From the NCBI RefSeq assembly GCF_017876395.1, contig NZ_JAGINX010000001.1, positions 682,001 to 746,000 of the forward strand: 64,000 bases of DNA. The letters are read 5' to 3'. This DNA is from Nesterenkonia lacusekhoensis (GTDB taxonomy: Bacteria; Actinomycetota; Actinomycetes; Actinomycetales; Micrococcaceae). The position numbers and the translations under genes are program-made. Positions 17,576 through 25,060 of this stretch are shown here, piece by piece (within the stretch, counting starts at the first letter, position 1; each line of letters starts with the position of its first letter). The notes under the pieces were generated by a model. That model was not told the origin of the DNA, ran no database searches, and saw nothing but the letters and a program-made list of their open reading frames with translations.

Positions 17576-18127
17576 ATGGATGTCCTCGCGCTGGTGATCT
17601 CGGCCCTGTCGCTGCTGATCGCCGGCGTCGGCACTTACCAAGCGAACAAGCGCGCGAACGAGGCACTCGCCGAGTCGCGCAAGGCGGCCGAGGACGCACG
17701 CTGGTTCGCGGTGCAGGAAGCCGTGCAGCGCCTAATCGGGTTCGATCCGACGGCCGAGCCGGTGGGGGAGCGGCTCGCCAACCTGCGCATCACGTCGATC
17801 GCGCTCGTCGACCAGCTCGACGGCTGGGATGGTATCGACTCGTGGCTGGAGGCCGAGCGCACGCTGGGCGCGACCATCGGCCGCCAGGTGATGGAGGCCG
17901 CCAAGCCCGGCGACACCGTTGAGCGGCGGGTGGCGAACCTCGACCCGCTGATGAGTTGGGCGCACGCGCTGAGCAGCAACCTGCGCCATTTACGATCAGT
18001 CGGCCACGACGCGGCTGCACTTGCCAAGCTCCAGGTCAACGCGGAAGAGTTGGTTAGGGAAATTCATGCGCGTCACGGCTGGGATTTGCCGCCGCGGACC
18101 AACCTCCGGATCCAGCCGTTGGACTAG
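17576..18127 (+). CDS. Hypothetical protein with N-terminal membrane anchor
   Basis: A 183-residue protein not recognised. Residues 3-21 form one transmembrane helix (LALVISALSLLIAGVGTYQ), followed by a charged, Ala-rich helical stretch (NKRANEALAESRKAAEDAR) that could be a coiled coil, then a helical cytoplasmic domain. It starts 118 bases after repeat copy 1 and reads toward the next two genes, which face it. Possibly a sensor or effector anchor in the same cassette; function unknown. Confidence 0.6.
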   Translation: MDVLALVISALSLLIAGVGTYQANKRANEALAESRKAAEDARWFAVQEAVQRLIGFDPTAEPVGERLANLRITSIALVDQLDGWDGIDSWLEAERTLGATIGRQVMEAAKPGDTVERRVANLDPLMSWAHALSSNLRHLRSVGHDAAALAKLQVNAEELVREIHARHGWDLPPRTNLRIQPLD

Positions 18128-18148
18128 ATGTGGTGTAACGACTCGGCC

Positions 18149-19102
18149 TTACGGGTTGCTCAGCACTGTGAACGACGTCGCCGTGTACTTGGGCTTAACT
18201 TCGTCGGCAGGGCCGGTTTCTTCCGTGACTGACACATCGACTGAAACTGACATGCCGGTGCGCAGCGTTGCAGTGTTCGCCGCAGGGATCTTCTTCGCGT
18301 CGATCTTGACGATCTCGCCGTCCTCGATCTCCAGCTGCCAAGCGCTGATCTCGCTGACAGTCCGCAAGATGCCGCGGATGGTGGTCGGCTCGAGCTCGAG
18401 TTCCCGAGAAGCGATGAGCTCTCCAATGTGAGCGAGTTCAGCCGTGGAGAGGCGCGTGCGCAGGCGCGCCTGGCGAGGCTGGGACCAAGTGAGATCAGGC
18501 TCGAACCCTGATTTCACCAGACCTGTCGAGAAGTCGCGCAACGTCGTGGCGACGCGCGGTCCGTACTCGCGGATGCGCGCCAAGAAGTCACTGGTGTCGG
18601 CATCTGGGCCGAGACGACGTCCGTCCTCGAGCAGTCCCAGTGCTCGCTTCATGGCGGTGTCGATCAACTGGGGCTCTGCATTGTCGTCTCCGAACAGCCC
18701 GACTTGGCCATCGGGTGAGATCTCGTCCGCTGGCGAAGTCGTCGGCACGATCTGCAGGATGAGGCTTCCCGGCAGTGGTGAACCGTTGAGGTTCAGTCGG
18801 GTCTTCGAGACGACGTCGGCGGGCGGTTGCCCACGCAACGACTTGTGCCCCTTCACCGCGAGGCCTGTCGCAAGCACCAGGCGCTGAAAATTGCGAAGCG
18901 TGTCAGCAATCCCGTCGATCGCTCCCGAGTGGATCGTGATTCCTGGCCCAGTCAGGCGCAGAGACCCTGAAGAAGCGTCGCGCCGCAGCAAGCCGTGCTC
19001 AGCGCGCAGAGTCTCGATGCTCATGCGCGCAAGATCATCTGCGTCCTGCCACTCAGCTTCGCCTTGGACGTTGGCCTTGAACTGCTCCCAGTCAAACGCC
19101 AT
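18149..19102 (-). CDS. Hypothetical protein, partner of the NTase-like gene
   Basis: A 317-residue protein without a recognised domain, signal peptide or membrane helix. It contains an N-terminal MAFDWEQFKANVQGEAEW, a middle region with alternating charged helices and a C-terminal beta-rich part (WQLEIEDGEIVKIDAKKI). Its start overlaps the end of the upstream gene by 11 bases, so the two are translationally coupled. The pairing with a nucleotidyltransferase-like protein recalls toxin-antitoxin or defence pairs, but nothing in this sequence proves it. Confidence 0.55.
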   Translation of the reverse strand: MAFDWEQFKANVQGEAEWQDADDLARMSIETLRAEHGLLRRDASSGSLRLTGPGITIHSGAIDGIADTLRNFQRLVLATGLAVKGHKSLRGQPPADVVSKTRLNLNGSPLPGSLILQIVPTTSPADEISPDGQVGLFGDDNAEPQLIDTAMKRALGLLEDGRRLGPDADTSDFLARIREYGPRVATTLRDFSTGLVKSGFEPDLTWSQPRQARLRTRLSTAELAHIGELIASRELELEPTTIRGILRTVSEISAWQLEIEDGEIVKIDAKKIPAANTATLRTGMSVSVDVSVTEETGPADEVKPKYTATSFTVLSNP

Positions 19103-19655
19103 GGAAACCGTCCAGAGTCACTTCGAAGTAGCCGCGCTGCGGTAGGGCATCCGGCCGTTGCGGAGGATCTTCCTTCGCGCCGTTGCGCTTGCGCATCCAG
19201 AAGTCATCCCAGTAGCCACGATTCAACGCATATGACTGGTGCTCGACTGAGTGGGCGCGGTCCGCCTCGGGGAACACGTGCCATAGGCAGTATCGAGTAT
19301 CAACGCGCAGGCCCGTCGCTGGCCGGACCTGGTTCATCCCGAACATCTGCAGGATGTACCGATCCTTGGGGTCGGTCACCTGGTCAACGAGCACGTCTTC
19401 GCACCAGTAGACGAGGTCGATGTCGTCAGGATCGATCTTGTCGGTAAGGAAGCTGCCACCCACCCATACGCACACCACGGGGACGACAGAGCGGATGCCG
19501 TCGGTAGCGGACTCGAAGTGTTGCCAGATCTCGGCGCGGGTCGCCGACTTCGCGAACCGGGGATCGTCAACGTAGTGGGATTTGATCTCTTCCAACGACG
19601 CGCCGAATCGGCCCAGCGGAAGCAGGCCCGTCTGCTCGTCAAGTGCAGGCAGCAC
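19092..19655 (-). CDS. Nucleotidyltransferase-fold protein (DUF6932-like)
   Basis: A 187-residue protein. The motif VWVGGSFLTDKIDPDDIDLVYW (about residues 72-93) matches the GS...DxD core of the pol-beta nucleotidyltransferase fold, and the N-terminal LPLGRFGASLEEIKSHYV is like DUF6932 proteins. The GTG at 19655 is preferred over ATG 19691 because GGAGGTGA lies just upstream of it. It leads a two-gene operon with the unknown gene at 18149-19102. Confidence 0.6.
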   Translation of the reverse strand: MLPALDEQTGLLPLGRFGASLEEIKSHYVDDPRFAKSATRAEIWQHFESATDGIRSVVPVVCVWVGGSFLTDKIDPDDIDLVYWCEDVLVDQVTDPKDRYILQMFGMNQVRPATGLRVDTRYCLWHVFPEADRAHSVEHQSYALNRGYWDDFWMRKRNGAKEDPPQRPDALPQRGYFEVTLDGFHGV

Positions 19656-19821
19656 CAAGTCACCTCCCTGTGGGTCGCAGTCACCTGTCATTATGTCCTA
19701 TCAGGGGCTGCCGACAGAGGCGGACGCGAGATCGGGTCGCGTGCCCCCGCTGCCCCACCTTCTGCGTCTCCGGAAGGGGCGAGGTGGGGGCCGAGGCGAT
19801 GCCAGCCAGACACGCAACCTC

Positions 19822-19868
19822 AGGTTGGTATGTGCCGGAATGCGGTGGAGTTTAGGTTCAATGTATAA
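19822..19868 (+). repeat. ychF-end-like direct repeat, copy 2
   Basis: Reads MCRNAVEFRFNV and a TAA stop, the closest match here to a standard YchF C-terminus. It carries the upstream arm AGGTTGGTATGTGCCGG. Confidence 0.8.
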
Positions 19869-19884
19869 ATACCCTGGTCAGAGG

Positions 19885-19932
19885 GGTGGTTGAATCGAAC
19901 TTTCGTGCGGGTGAGTTTCGATTCAACCTGTG
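19885..19932 (+). repeat. ychF-end-like direct repeat, copy 2b (degenerate)
   Basis: Reads AGEFRFNL with the stop lost. The core GAGTTTCGATTCAACCTG (about 19912-19930) is preceded by an arm GAGGGGTGGTTGAAT resembling that of copy 1. It lies 66 bases from copy 2 with no gene between. Confidence 0.55.
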
Positions 19933-20002
19933 CGATCCGCGTGCGCGGTCGGACAATACATGCGTTGCCTCGCGGGGCTTCGGGTGCGTAGTCTCCACTG
20001 AT

Positions 20003-20785
20003 ATGGACGATCTGATCCAGAAGGTACTCGACCGATTGCTCACGGCTGATCCCGGTGGGATCGTCGGGGTGTACCTCTATGGATCCAGTACGACGACGGG
20101 GCTCGGCCCGGAGAGTGATGTCGACCTGCTGCTGGTGACTCGCAGGTCACTGACGTCTCAGGAGCGGGCATCGTTAGTATCCACGTTGCTCGGACTTTCG
20201 GGGTGGAAGGGGCATGCTGACGTATTTCCGGAGGTCACGAGCCGTCGCCCGCTTGAGGTGACGAGTCTGGTTGCGGACGATCTCGAGCCTCTGGTGGCCG
20301 CGCCGTGGAGTGATTTCCAGTTCGGGGAGTGGCTCAGGAGCGATTTCATCCAGGGATATGTGTCCGAGCCTGAGCGCGATCCGGATGTGGTGATCCTGCT
20401 GGCGACAGCTTTGGCATCACACCAGGTGCTGCACGGTCCTTCGCTGGGCGCTCTGGTCGCTGATGTACCTTTCGCGCTTTTGAAGGACGCGCAATTGGCC
20501 GCACTGCCGGGACTCGTTGAGGATCTGGGTGGGGATGGTCGCAATGTTCTTCTGACTCTGGCGCGTGCGTTGCATACGGTGGAGACCGGGGCGATAGTCC
20601 CCAAAGAACAGGCGGCTGTCACCGCGGCGAAGCGAGTCGACGCCGCTGGTGCGGGACTGCTCCTTGCGGCTGCCGGTGAGTACCGAGGCGAGGAACAGGT
20701 CGACTGGGATCGTGAATCGAGTCGGGTGTCGTCTCTGGCGCAGTCGTTGATCACGATGATCCAGCGAACATCTGCGGAACCGTGA
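20003..20785 (+). CDS. Aminoglycoside adenylyltransferase-like nucleotidyltransferase
   Basis: A 260-residue two-domain enzyme of the AadA/ANT(3'')-ANT(9) type, which adds AMP to aminoglycosides (known for the family). The active-site motif is VYLYGSSTTTGLGPESDVDLLLV (residues 24-46) with the catalytic acids in ESDVD. The C-terminal half is all helical, including VPKEQAAVTAAKR near residue 200, a spot where AadA-type enzymes have a matching helix. It is alone in its cassette between repeat copies 2b and 3. Antibiotic resistance is a prediction; other substrates are possible. Confidence 0.8.
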   Translation: MDDLIQKVLDRLLTADPGGIVGVYLYGSSTTTGLGPESDVDLLLVTRRSLTSQERASLVSTLLGLSGWKGHADVFPEVTSRRPLEVTSLVADDLEPLVAAPWSDFQFGEWLRSDFIQGYVSEPERDPDVVILLATALASHQVLHGPSLGALVADVPFALLKDAQLAALPGLVEDLGGDGRNVLLTLARALHTVETGAIVPKEQAAVTAAKRVDAAGAGLLLAAAGEYRGEEQVDWDRESSRVSSLAQSLITMIQRTSAEP

Positions 20786-20835
20786 GCGTACACACAGACG
20801 CCGCCGGGCGGGACTGCCGCGCTTATCTCACCACA

Positions 20836-20883
20836 GAGGTTATTCGGCTACGGAACGCGGTCGAGTTCCGGTTTAACGTATAG
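20836..20883 (+). repeat. ychF-end-like direct repeat, copy 3
   Basis: Reads RNAVEFRFNV and a TAG stop. The upstream arm is GAGGTTATTCGGCTACGG, like that of copy 4. Confidence 0.8.
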
Positions 20884-20907
20884 CGTTAATGACGGACTCC
20901 GTTATAC
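20878..20907 (+). promoter_or_regulatory. Probable operator/promoter of higBA, overlapping the repeat
   Basis: Arms GTATAGCG (20878-20885) and CGTTATAC (20900-20907) form an inverted repeat with one mismatch. The right arm holds a -10 like TATACA, 8 bases before the higB GTG, so the transcript may be almost leaderless. The left arm begins inside the end of repeat copy 3. Confidence 0.5.
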
Positions 20908-20916
20908 ACTGGTTTC

Positions 20917-21165
20917 GTGATCAGATCGTTCGGCAACAAGGACACCGAACGGCTGTGGCGTCGTGAGCGCGTGCGCTCGATCGATCCGAGGATCCATCGG
21001 GTCGCGCTGCGCAAGCTACGTCAGGTGGGGTCTGCAGAGTCTCTCGAGGACCTCCGCGTCCCGCCTGGCAATCGGCTCGAGGCGCTCAAGGGCGATCGGG
21101 TCGGGCAGCACAGCATCAGGATCAACGACCAGTGGCGGATCTGCTTCGTGTGGACCGACGCTTGA
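20917..21165 (+). CDS. higB: HigB-type toxin (RelE superfamily)
   Basis: An 82-residue protein with the HigB pattern KDTERLWRRE near the N-terminus and NRLEALKGDRVGQHSIRIN followed by DQWRICFVW at the C-terminus. Family members cleave mRNA on the ribosome. The start is GTG. It precedes the antitoxin by 19 bases, the toxin-first order usual for higBA. Confidence 0.92.
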   Translation: MIRSFGNKDTERLWRRERVRSIDPRIHRVALRKLRQVGSAESLEDLRVPPGNRLEALKGDRVGQHSIRINDQWRICFVWTDA

Positions 21166-21184
21166 CCAGAGGAGGTGCAGATCG

Positions 21185-21487
21185 TTGACTACCACTGACA
21201 GGATCGAGCCGATTCACCCGGGTGAGGTCCTCATGGAGGACTTCATCGAGGGCTTCGGCATTACACAGAACAAGCTCGCCGTGTCGATCGGCGTCCCGCC
21301 CCGGCGGATCAACGAGATCGTGCACGGCAAGCGGGGGATCACCGCAGACACGGCGCTGCGGCTCGCGAGGTACTTCGGCACGTCGGCCGAGTTCTGGATC
21401 AACCTGCAGAGCCACTATGAGCTCGACCGCGCCGAGGACGCAGCAGGTGAGCAGATCGCGGCGATCGTGCCGCTACAGGTCGCGTGA
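21185..21487 (+). CDS. higA: HigA-type antitoxin (XRE family)
   Basis: A 100-residue helix-turn-helix antitoxin: IHPGEVLMEDFIEGFGITQNKLA, then VPPRRINEIVHGKRGITADTALRLARYF. TTG at 21185 is the only start that fits the AGAGGAGGTG ribosome-binding site upstream. Its stop overlaps the next gene by GTGA, so the hydrolase behind it is coupled to the toxin-antitoxin operon. Confidence 0.92.
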   Translation: MTTTDRIEPIHPGEVLMEDFIEGFGITQNKLAVSIGVPPRRINEIVHGKRGITADTALRLARYFGTSAEFWINLQSHYELDRAEDAAGEQIAAIVPLQVA

Positions 21488-22308
21488 CCAGCTGCGTCGT
21501 GCAACGCCCCGGAGGCGTCTGCATCGCGGTCACCGACCTCGGCGGCGACGGCCCTGTCGTCGTGCTGCTGCACGGGCTTGCCGGGAGCTCGCGGGAGTTG
21601 CTGCGCACGGCGCGAGCGTTGCAGGACCATCGGGTCCTGCTCGTGGACCAGCGAGGGCACGGTGCGAGCACGCGGCTTCCCGATGATCTATCCCGCGACG
21701 CCTTCGTCGGCGACGTCGTGGCGGCGATCGAGGAGCTCGCCCCGGGGAGTCGAGCGACGCTCGTCGGGCAGTCGATGGGAGCCCACACTGCTTCTCTCGC
21801 AGCAGCAGCGCGCCCAGACCTGCTCGAGGGGCTCGTGATGCTCGAAGGTCATGTGTCGGGGAGTGACGATCCGCGCGAGGCTGCTGGTCTCGGCGCGTAC
21901 TTCGCGTCCTGGCCGGTTCCGTTCCGGGACGAGGCCGCTGCCCGCGAGTTCCTCGGTGATGACGCGATCGTTGATGCCTGGGTAGCGGATCTCCAGTCGA
22001 CGGATGATGGGCTCGTCCCGCGTTTCGACGCCGCGGTCATGCAACGCACGATCGAGGCTGTGCATGAACCGCGCTGGGACGAGTGGGAAGCTCTGCAGGT
22101 TCCGACTCTCGCGATTTTCGCCAAGCACGGGATGTTCAGCGATGCCGACAAGGACGAGCTGATCCGGCGCAGGCCCGAGACGGTCAGAGTCGATCTCTCT
22201 GGCGGCAGCCATGATGCGCACCTCGACGCCTTCGACGAGTGGATCGACGTGCTTCGCCGCTGGTTATCTCGCGATCAGGCCAGCGACTCGCGGACCAGTG
22301 TCCGCTGA
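21484..22308 (+). CDS. Alpha/beta hydrolase coupled to higBA
   Basis: A 274-residue hydrolase. The oxyanion motif is VVVLLHGLAGSSRELL, the nucleophile Ser is in LVGQSMGAHTA, and the catalytic His is probably in GGSHDAHLDAF. The start GTG overlaps the higA stop by 4 bases. Substrate unknown. The gene ends almost at repeat copy 4, so the cassette is higB-higA-hydrolase. Confidence 0.85.
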   Translation: MTSCVVQRPGGVCIAVTDLGGDGPVVVLLHGLAGSSRELLRTARALQDHRVLLVDQRGHGASTRLPDDLSRDAFVGDVVAAIEELAPGSRATLVGQSMGAHTASLAAAARPDLLEGLVMLEGHVSGSDDPREAAGLGAYFASWPVPFRDEAAAREFLGDDAIVDAWVADLQSTDDGLVPRFDAAVMQRTIEAVHEPRWDEWEALQVPTLAIFAKHGMFSDADKDELIRRRPETVRVDLSGGSHDAHLDAFDEWIDVLRRWLSRDQASDSRTSVR

Positions 22309-22354
22309 GGTTGTTAGCTGCGGCCACGCGGTGGAGTTCCGCTTCAACGTGTGA
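22307..22354 (+). repeat. ychF-end-like direct repeat, copy 4
   Basis: Reads HAVEFRFNV and a TGA stop. The arm GAGGTTGTTAGCTGCGG matches that of copy 3 with few changes; the first bases overlap the hydrolase stop codon. Confidence 0.8.
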
Positions 22355-22435
22355 TCGTCCCTGGACGCTTGCTGGCGTCGCGCGGTACCTGGCGGGCAGA
22401 GGTGGCATCTTGCGCTGAGGGTTCATGGGGTCCTG

Positions 22436-22906
22436 GTGGAAGAGCGCCGCAATCTCAAACGGTACTGTTGTCGCGTGATCTTTCATGCCTTTGAGGCATA
22501 CGCGGCTGAGATGGGAATCGCTCTCGCGATAGCGCCGGAGGAACAGAACAGCGACTACGAGTCGGGGGTCGTGCAGATCGACGGTGACTCATGGCATATT
22601 CGAACTGCGCGGAAGACTCCCACCAAACCGGGTGCATTCGTCGCCTTCTGGAGGCGAGGCGCCGGTGGAGTGACGGCTCCGTTCGGTGAAGATGATGCTG
22701 CCGCGGGATTGATGGTCTTCGTGGAGCAAATGGGCAGGCGCGGCGTCTTCCGGTTCACCGCCGCGGATCTGGCCCGGCTGGGCATCACGTCGGGAGTGCG
22801 GCCCGGCAAACGGGGCTTCCGGGTGTATCCGAGTTGGTGCGTGGAGCTGAACTCAGCAGCGGCTGCTGTGCAACGTGCTCAGTCGGCGTCATTTCTCACA
22901 TACTGA
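22436..22906 (+). CDS. MepB family protein
   Basis: Up to 156 residues. The family pattern is seen in RTARKTPTKPGAFVAFWRR, then APFGEDDAAAGLMVFVE, GVFRFTAADLARLGI and KRGFRVYPSWCVELNS. MepB stands next to the MepA multidrug pump in Staphylococcus, but its own activity is unknown. A GTG at 22475 is an alternative start that would remove 13 residues. It opens the cassette after repeat copy 4. Confidence 0.75.
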   Translation: MEERRNLKRYCCRVIFHAFEAYAAEMGIALAIAPEEQNSDYESGVVQIDGDSWHIRTARKTPTKPGAFVAFWRRGAGGVTAPFGEDDAAAGLMVFVEQMGRRGVFRFTAADLARLGITSGVRPGKRGFRVYPSWCVELNSAAAAVQRAQSASFLTY

Positions 22907-23121
22907 GCCGATCGCTGCCCGCCGCTTTGCGGTCGCCTGGGTGCCCGATGGCCTCTCTGACACCTGTTCGTGCGGCAGTCCCCATCTAGCTAGAGCGGTG
23001 GGGTTCTCTGGCGCTGGACGAGACCGCGCTCTGGGATGGGGACACCCCTGTCTGACCCTGGTGAAGCCGCTGTCTGCGCGCGCTGGCAGCAATGCGCACC
23101 GCGCTCTCTGGGTAGACTCCC

Positions 23122-23868
23122 GTGATGCTCTTTGTCGGTATCGACCTCGCAGCCGAAGCCCGGCGCACGGGCGTCGCCGTCGTGCGCGAAGATGGTGCGC
23201 TCTCGTTGGAGCAGGTCCGTGTCGGCGGGAGCGATGAGGACCTCGTGGCAGCTGTCGAGGCGGCGGACAGGACGGGAGTGGATGTTCCACTCGGGTGGCC
23301 GGCTCCATTCGTCGACTTGGTCAGGGCCCATGCCGCCGGAACTCTATCGGCGCCCGCATCCACTGATTCCGCCTGGCGTCGGGACCTCGCGATGCGAACA
23401 ACAGACCGTGAGGTGCACCGTCGCACGGGCATCACTCCGTTGAGTGTCTCTACAGACAGAATCGCCTACCCGGCTCTCCGGTGGGCCGGACTTGAAGCTC
23501 GTTTGCGAGAACGCGGAATCGATGTCGCGCGTGACGGTTCTGGGGTGGTCTTCGAGGTGTATCCGGCGGCCGCATTGCACTGCTGGTCCTTGACTCACCG
23601 GGGCTACAAAGGTGCGCAGAACGCCCCTGGCCGTTCTGCTTTGGCGGCCGAACTTGTGGAGAAGACTCCGTGGCTGGACTGGAACGGATATCGGGACTTA
23701 TGTGTGCGCGACGATAACGCGCTTGATGCAGTTGTCGCCGCACTCATCACTCGCGAGGCCTTCCTCGGCAGCTGCGAACCGCCGACGGATGAAAATCGAG
23801 AGGTGGCGCGGCAAGAGGGCTGGATCTGGTTGCCCGGAACCAGCCCTACACCACCGACCATGCGGTGA
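23122..23868 (+). CDS. DUF429 family protein (predicted RNase H-like)
   Basis: A 248-residue protein starting MMLFVGIDLAAEARRTGVAVV, with TGVDVPLGWPAPFVDLVRAH and CVRDDNALDAVVAALITREA, the acidic positions conserved in DUF429. The family is predicted to be a nuclease-fold protein; no activity is established. About 215 bases without a gene separate it from MepB. It faces the hydrolase that follows. Confidence 0.8.
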   Translation: MMLFVGIDLAAEARRTGVAVVREDGALSLEQVRVGGSDEDLVAAVEAADRTGVDVPLGWPAPFVDLVRAHAAGTLSAPASTDSAWRRDLAMRTTDREVHRRTGITPLSVSTDRIAYPALRWAGLEARLRERGIDVARDGSGVVFEVYPAAALHCWSLTHRGYKGAQNAPGRSALAAELVEKTPWLDWNGYRDLCVRDDNALDAVVAALITREAFLGSCEPPTDENREVARQEGWIWLPGTSPTPPTMR

Positions 23869-23934
23869 TCGTCGTGGCTCCCTATCCGACGATGCGCCTG
23901 TCTTCGTCGATCTCCCGTCGCGACTAGGCCCAGA

Positions 23935-24843
23935 TCAAGACACAGCTTCTGCTGCTTCCGCCAATCGGAGCATCTCGGAGACCAGGTCACTGATCCCCGG
24001 CTCTTCGATGGGGAAGTGTCCGCACTCGCGGAGCATGACGACCCTGCCCGGAGTCGCGATGCGTCGAAGAAAACGCGTGCTCAGCTTGACCGGTGTCCAG
24101 GCATCCCTGCTCGGGTGTACGAGTGTGACAGGTGTCTTCGCGGATTCCGGTGGGGTGTGCCGGTACCGCAGGTAGGACGCGAGGAACCCGAGTGGTACAC
24201 GTGCTCCACCGCCAAGCGGGTCGCGCGCGCAGAGTCTGGAGAGTCCAGGGTCGCGGCTCATCTTCGAGAAGTCCGCGACCCATCGCATGGGGATCATGAC
24301 GTTCGCGAGCGGACCCCGAGCCAGAGAGGAGAGCGGACCACCGAAAGCGCCCAGCACTCCGAACCGGGTGAGGCGAGATCGGACCCGTAGGTCTCGGGGA
24401 TCGAGGAGACTTGTGGCGACGACTGCCGCGACTCGAAAGGAGTGCGCGGCCACTTCGTACGCCAGCATCCCGCCCATGCTTCCGCCGAACAGGATCAGCG
24501 GGCGGTCGTCGTGCTCTGCCTCGACCAGGTCTACGAGCAAGCGCACCCAGTCGGCATAGCGCACCTTGCCCGCCTCCGGGGATGTTGTCCGACCGTAGAG
24601 GGGAAGGTCGACGGCGGCGACGTCGAACCCGCTCTGTGCGATCAGCGCAGCCATCGGCCAGAGTGCGCCGCTATGACCCCCTGCCCCGTGGATCACCAGC
24701 ACGCGAACGGGCGCTTTGGGGTCACGTGCTCTCGCGATGTGAACGTTGTGACTGCACCATTGCCACCATGTCGCTTCCGGCCCAAGCCTTGCAGCCGCGC
24801 GTCTGCCCGGGGGAAGGAATGCGGCATACGCTTGGAGCGACAC
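23935..24843 (-). CDS. Alpha/beta hydrolase
   Basis: A 302-residue hydrolase: VRVLVIHGAGGHSGAL (oxyanion), ILFGGSMGGMLAYE (nucleophile Ser), MLRECGHFPIEEPG (catalytic His). A lipase or esterase-like role is possible. It is read against the direction of the cassette array. Confidence 0.82.
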   Translation of the reverse strand: MSLQAYAAFLPPGRRAAARLGPEATWWQWCSHNVHIARARDPKAPVRVLVIHGAGGHSGALWPMAALIAQSGFDVAAVDLPLYGRTTSPEAGKVRYADWVRLLVDLVEAEHDDRPLILFGGSMGGMLAYEVAAHSFRVAAVVATSLLDPRDLRVRSRLTRFGVLGAFGGPLSSLARGPLANVMIPMRWVADFSKMSRDPGLSRLCARDPLGGGARVPLGFLASYLRYRHTPPESAKTPVTLVHPSRDAWTPVKLSTRFLRRIATPGRVVMLRECGHFPIEEPGISDLVSEMLRLAEAAEAVS

Positions 24844-24928
24844 TCTTTCACAGTAACAACAGGTGCCGGCAGATCACGTAGTCTCCGTGCCTGGCCCTCA
24901 GTTCTTGGGACGACGGATCCACGATGCA

Positions 24929-24977
24929 GAGGTTGGTACGTACAGAAACGTCGTGGGGGTTCCGGTCCCCTGTGTGG
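24929..24977 (+). repeat. ychF-end-like direct repeat, copy 5 (degenerate)
   Basis: The arm AGGTTGGTACGTACAGAAAC is close to those of copies 1 and 2, then GTCGTGGGGGTTCCGGT keeps only part of the core and no stop codon remains in frame. Taken as the distal end of the array. Confidence 0.45.
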
Positions 24978-25060
24978 CGCGCTATCCTCTGGCGGTAGGA
25001 GGCGGACCGAACAGCCATCTGATGACTGTTCCGAGCACAGCGTCGGAAGGGGGTATACAT

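Noticed and set aside
24816-24830. 15-base match GGAATGCGGCATACG also found at 41919-41933
   Set aside because: One copy lies in the coding start of a hydrolase, the other in an intergenic region; no longer similarity or gene border goes with it. Taken as chance.
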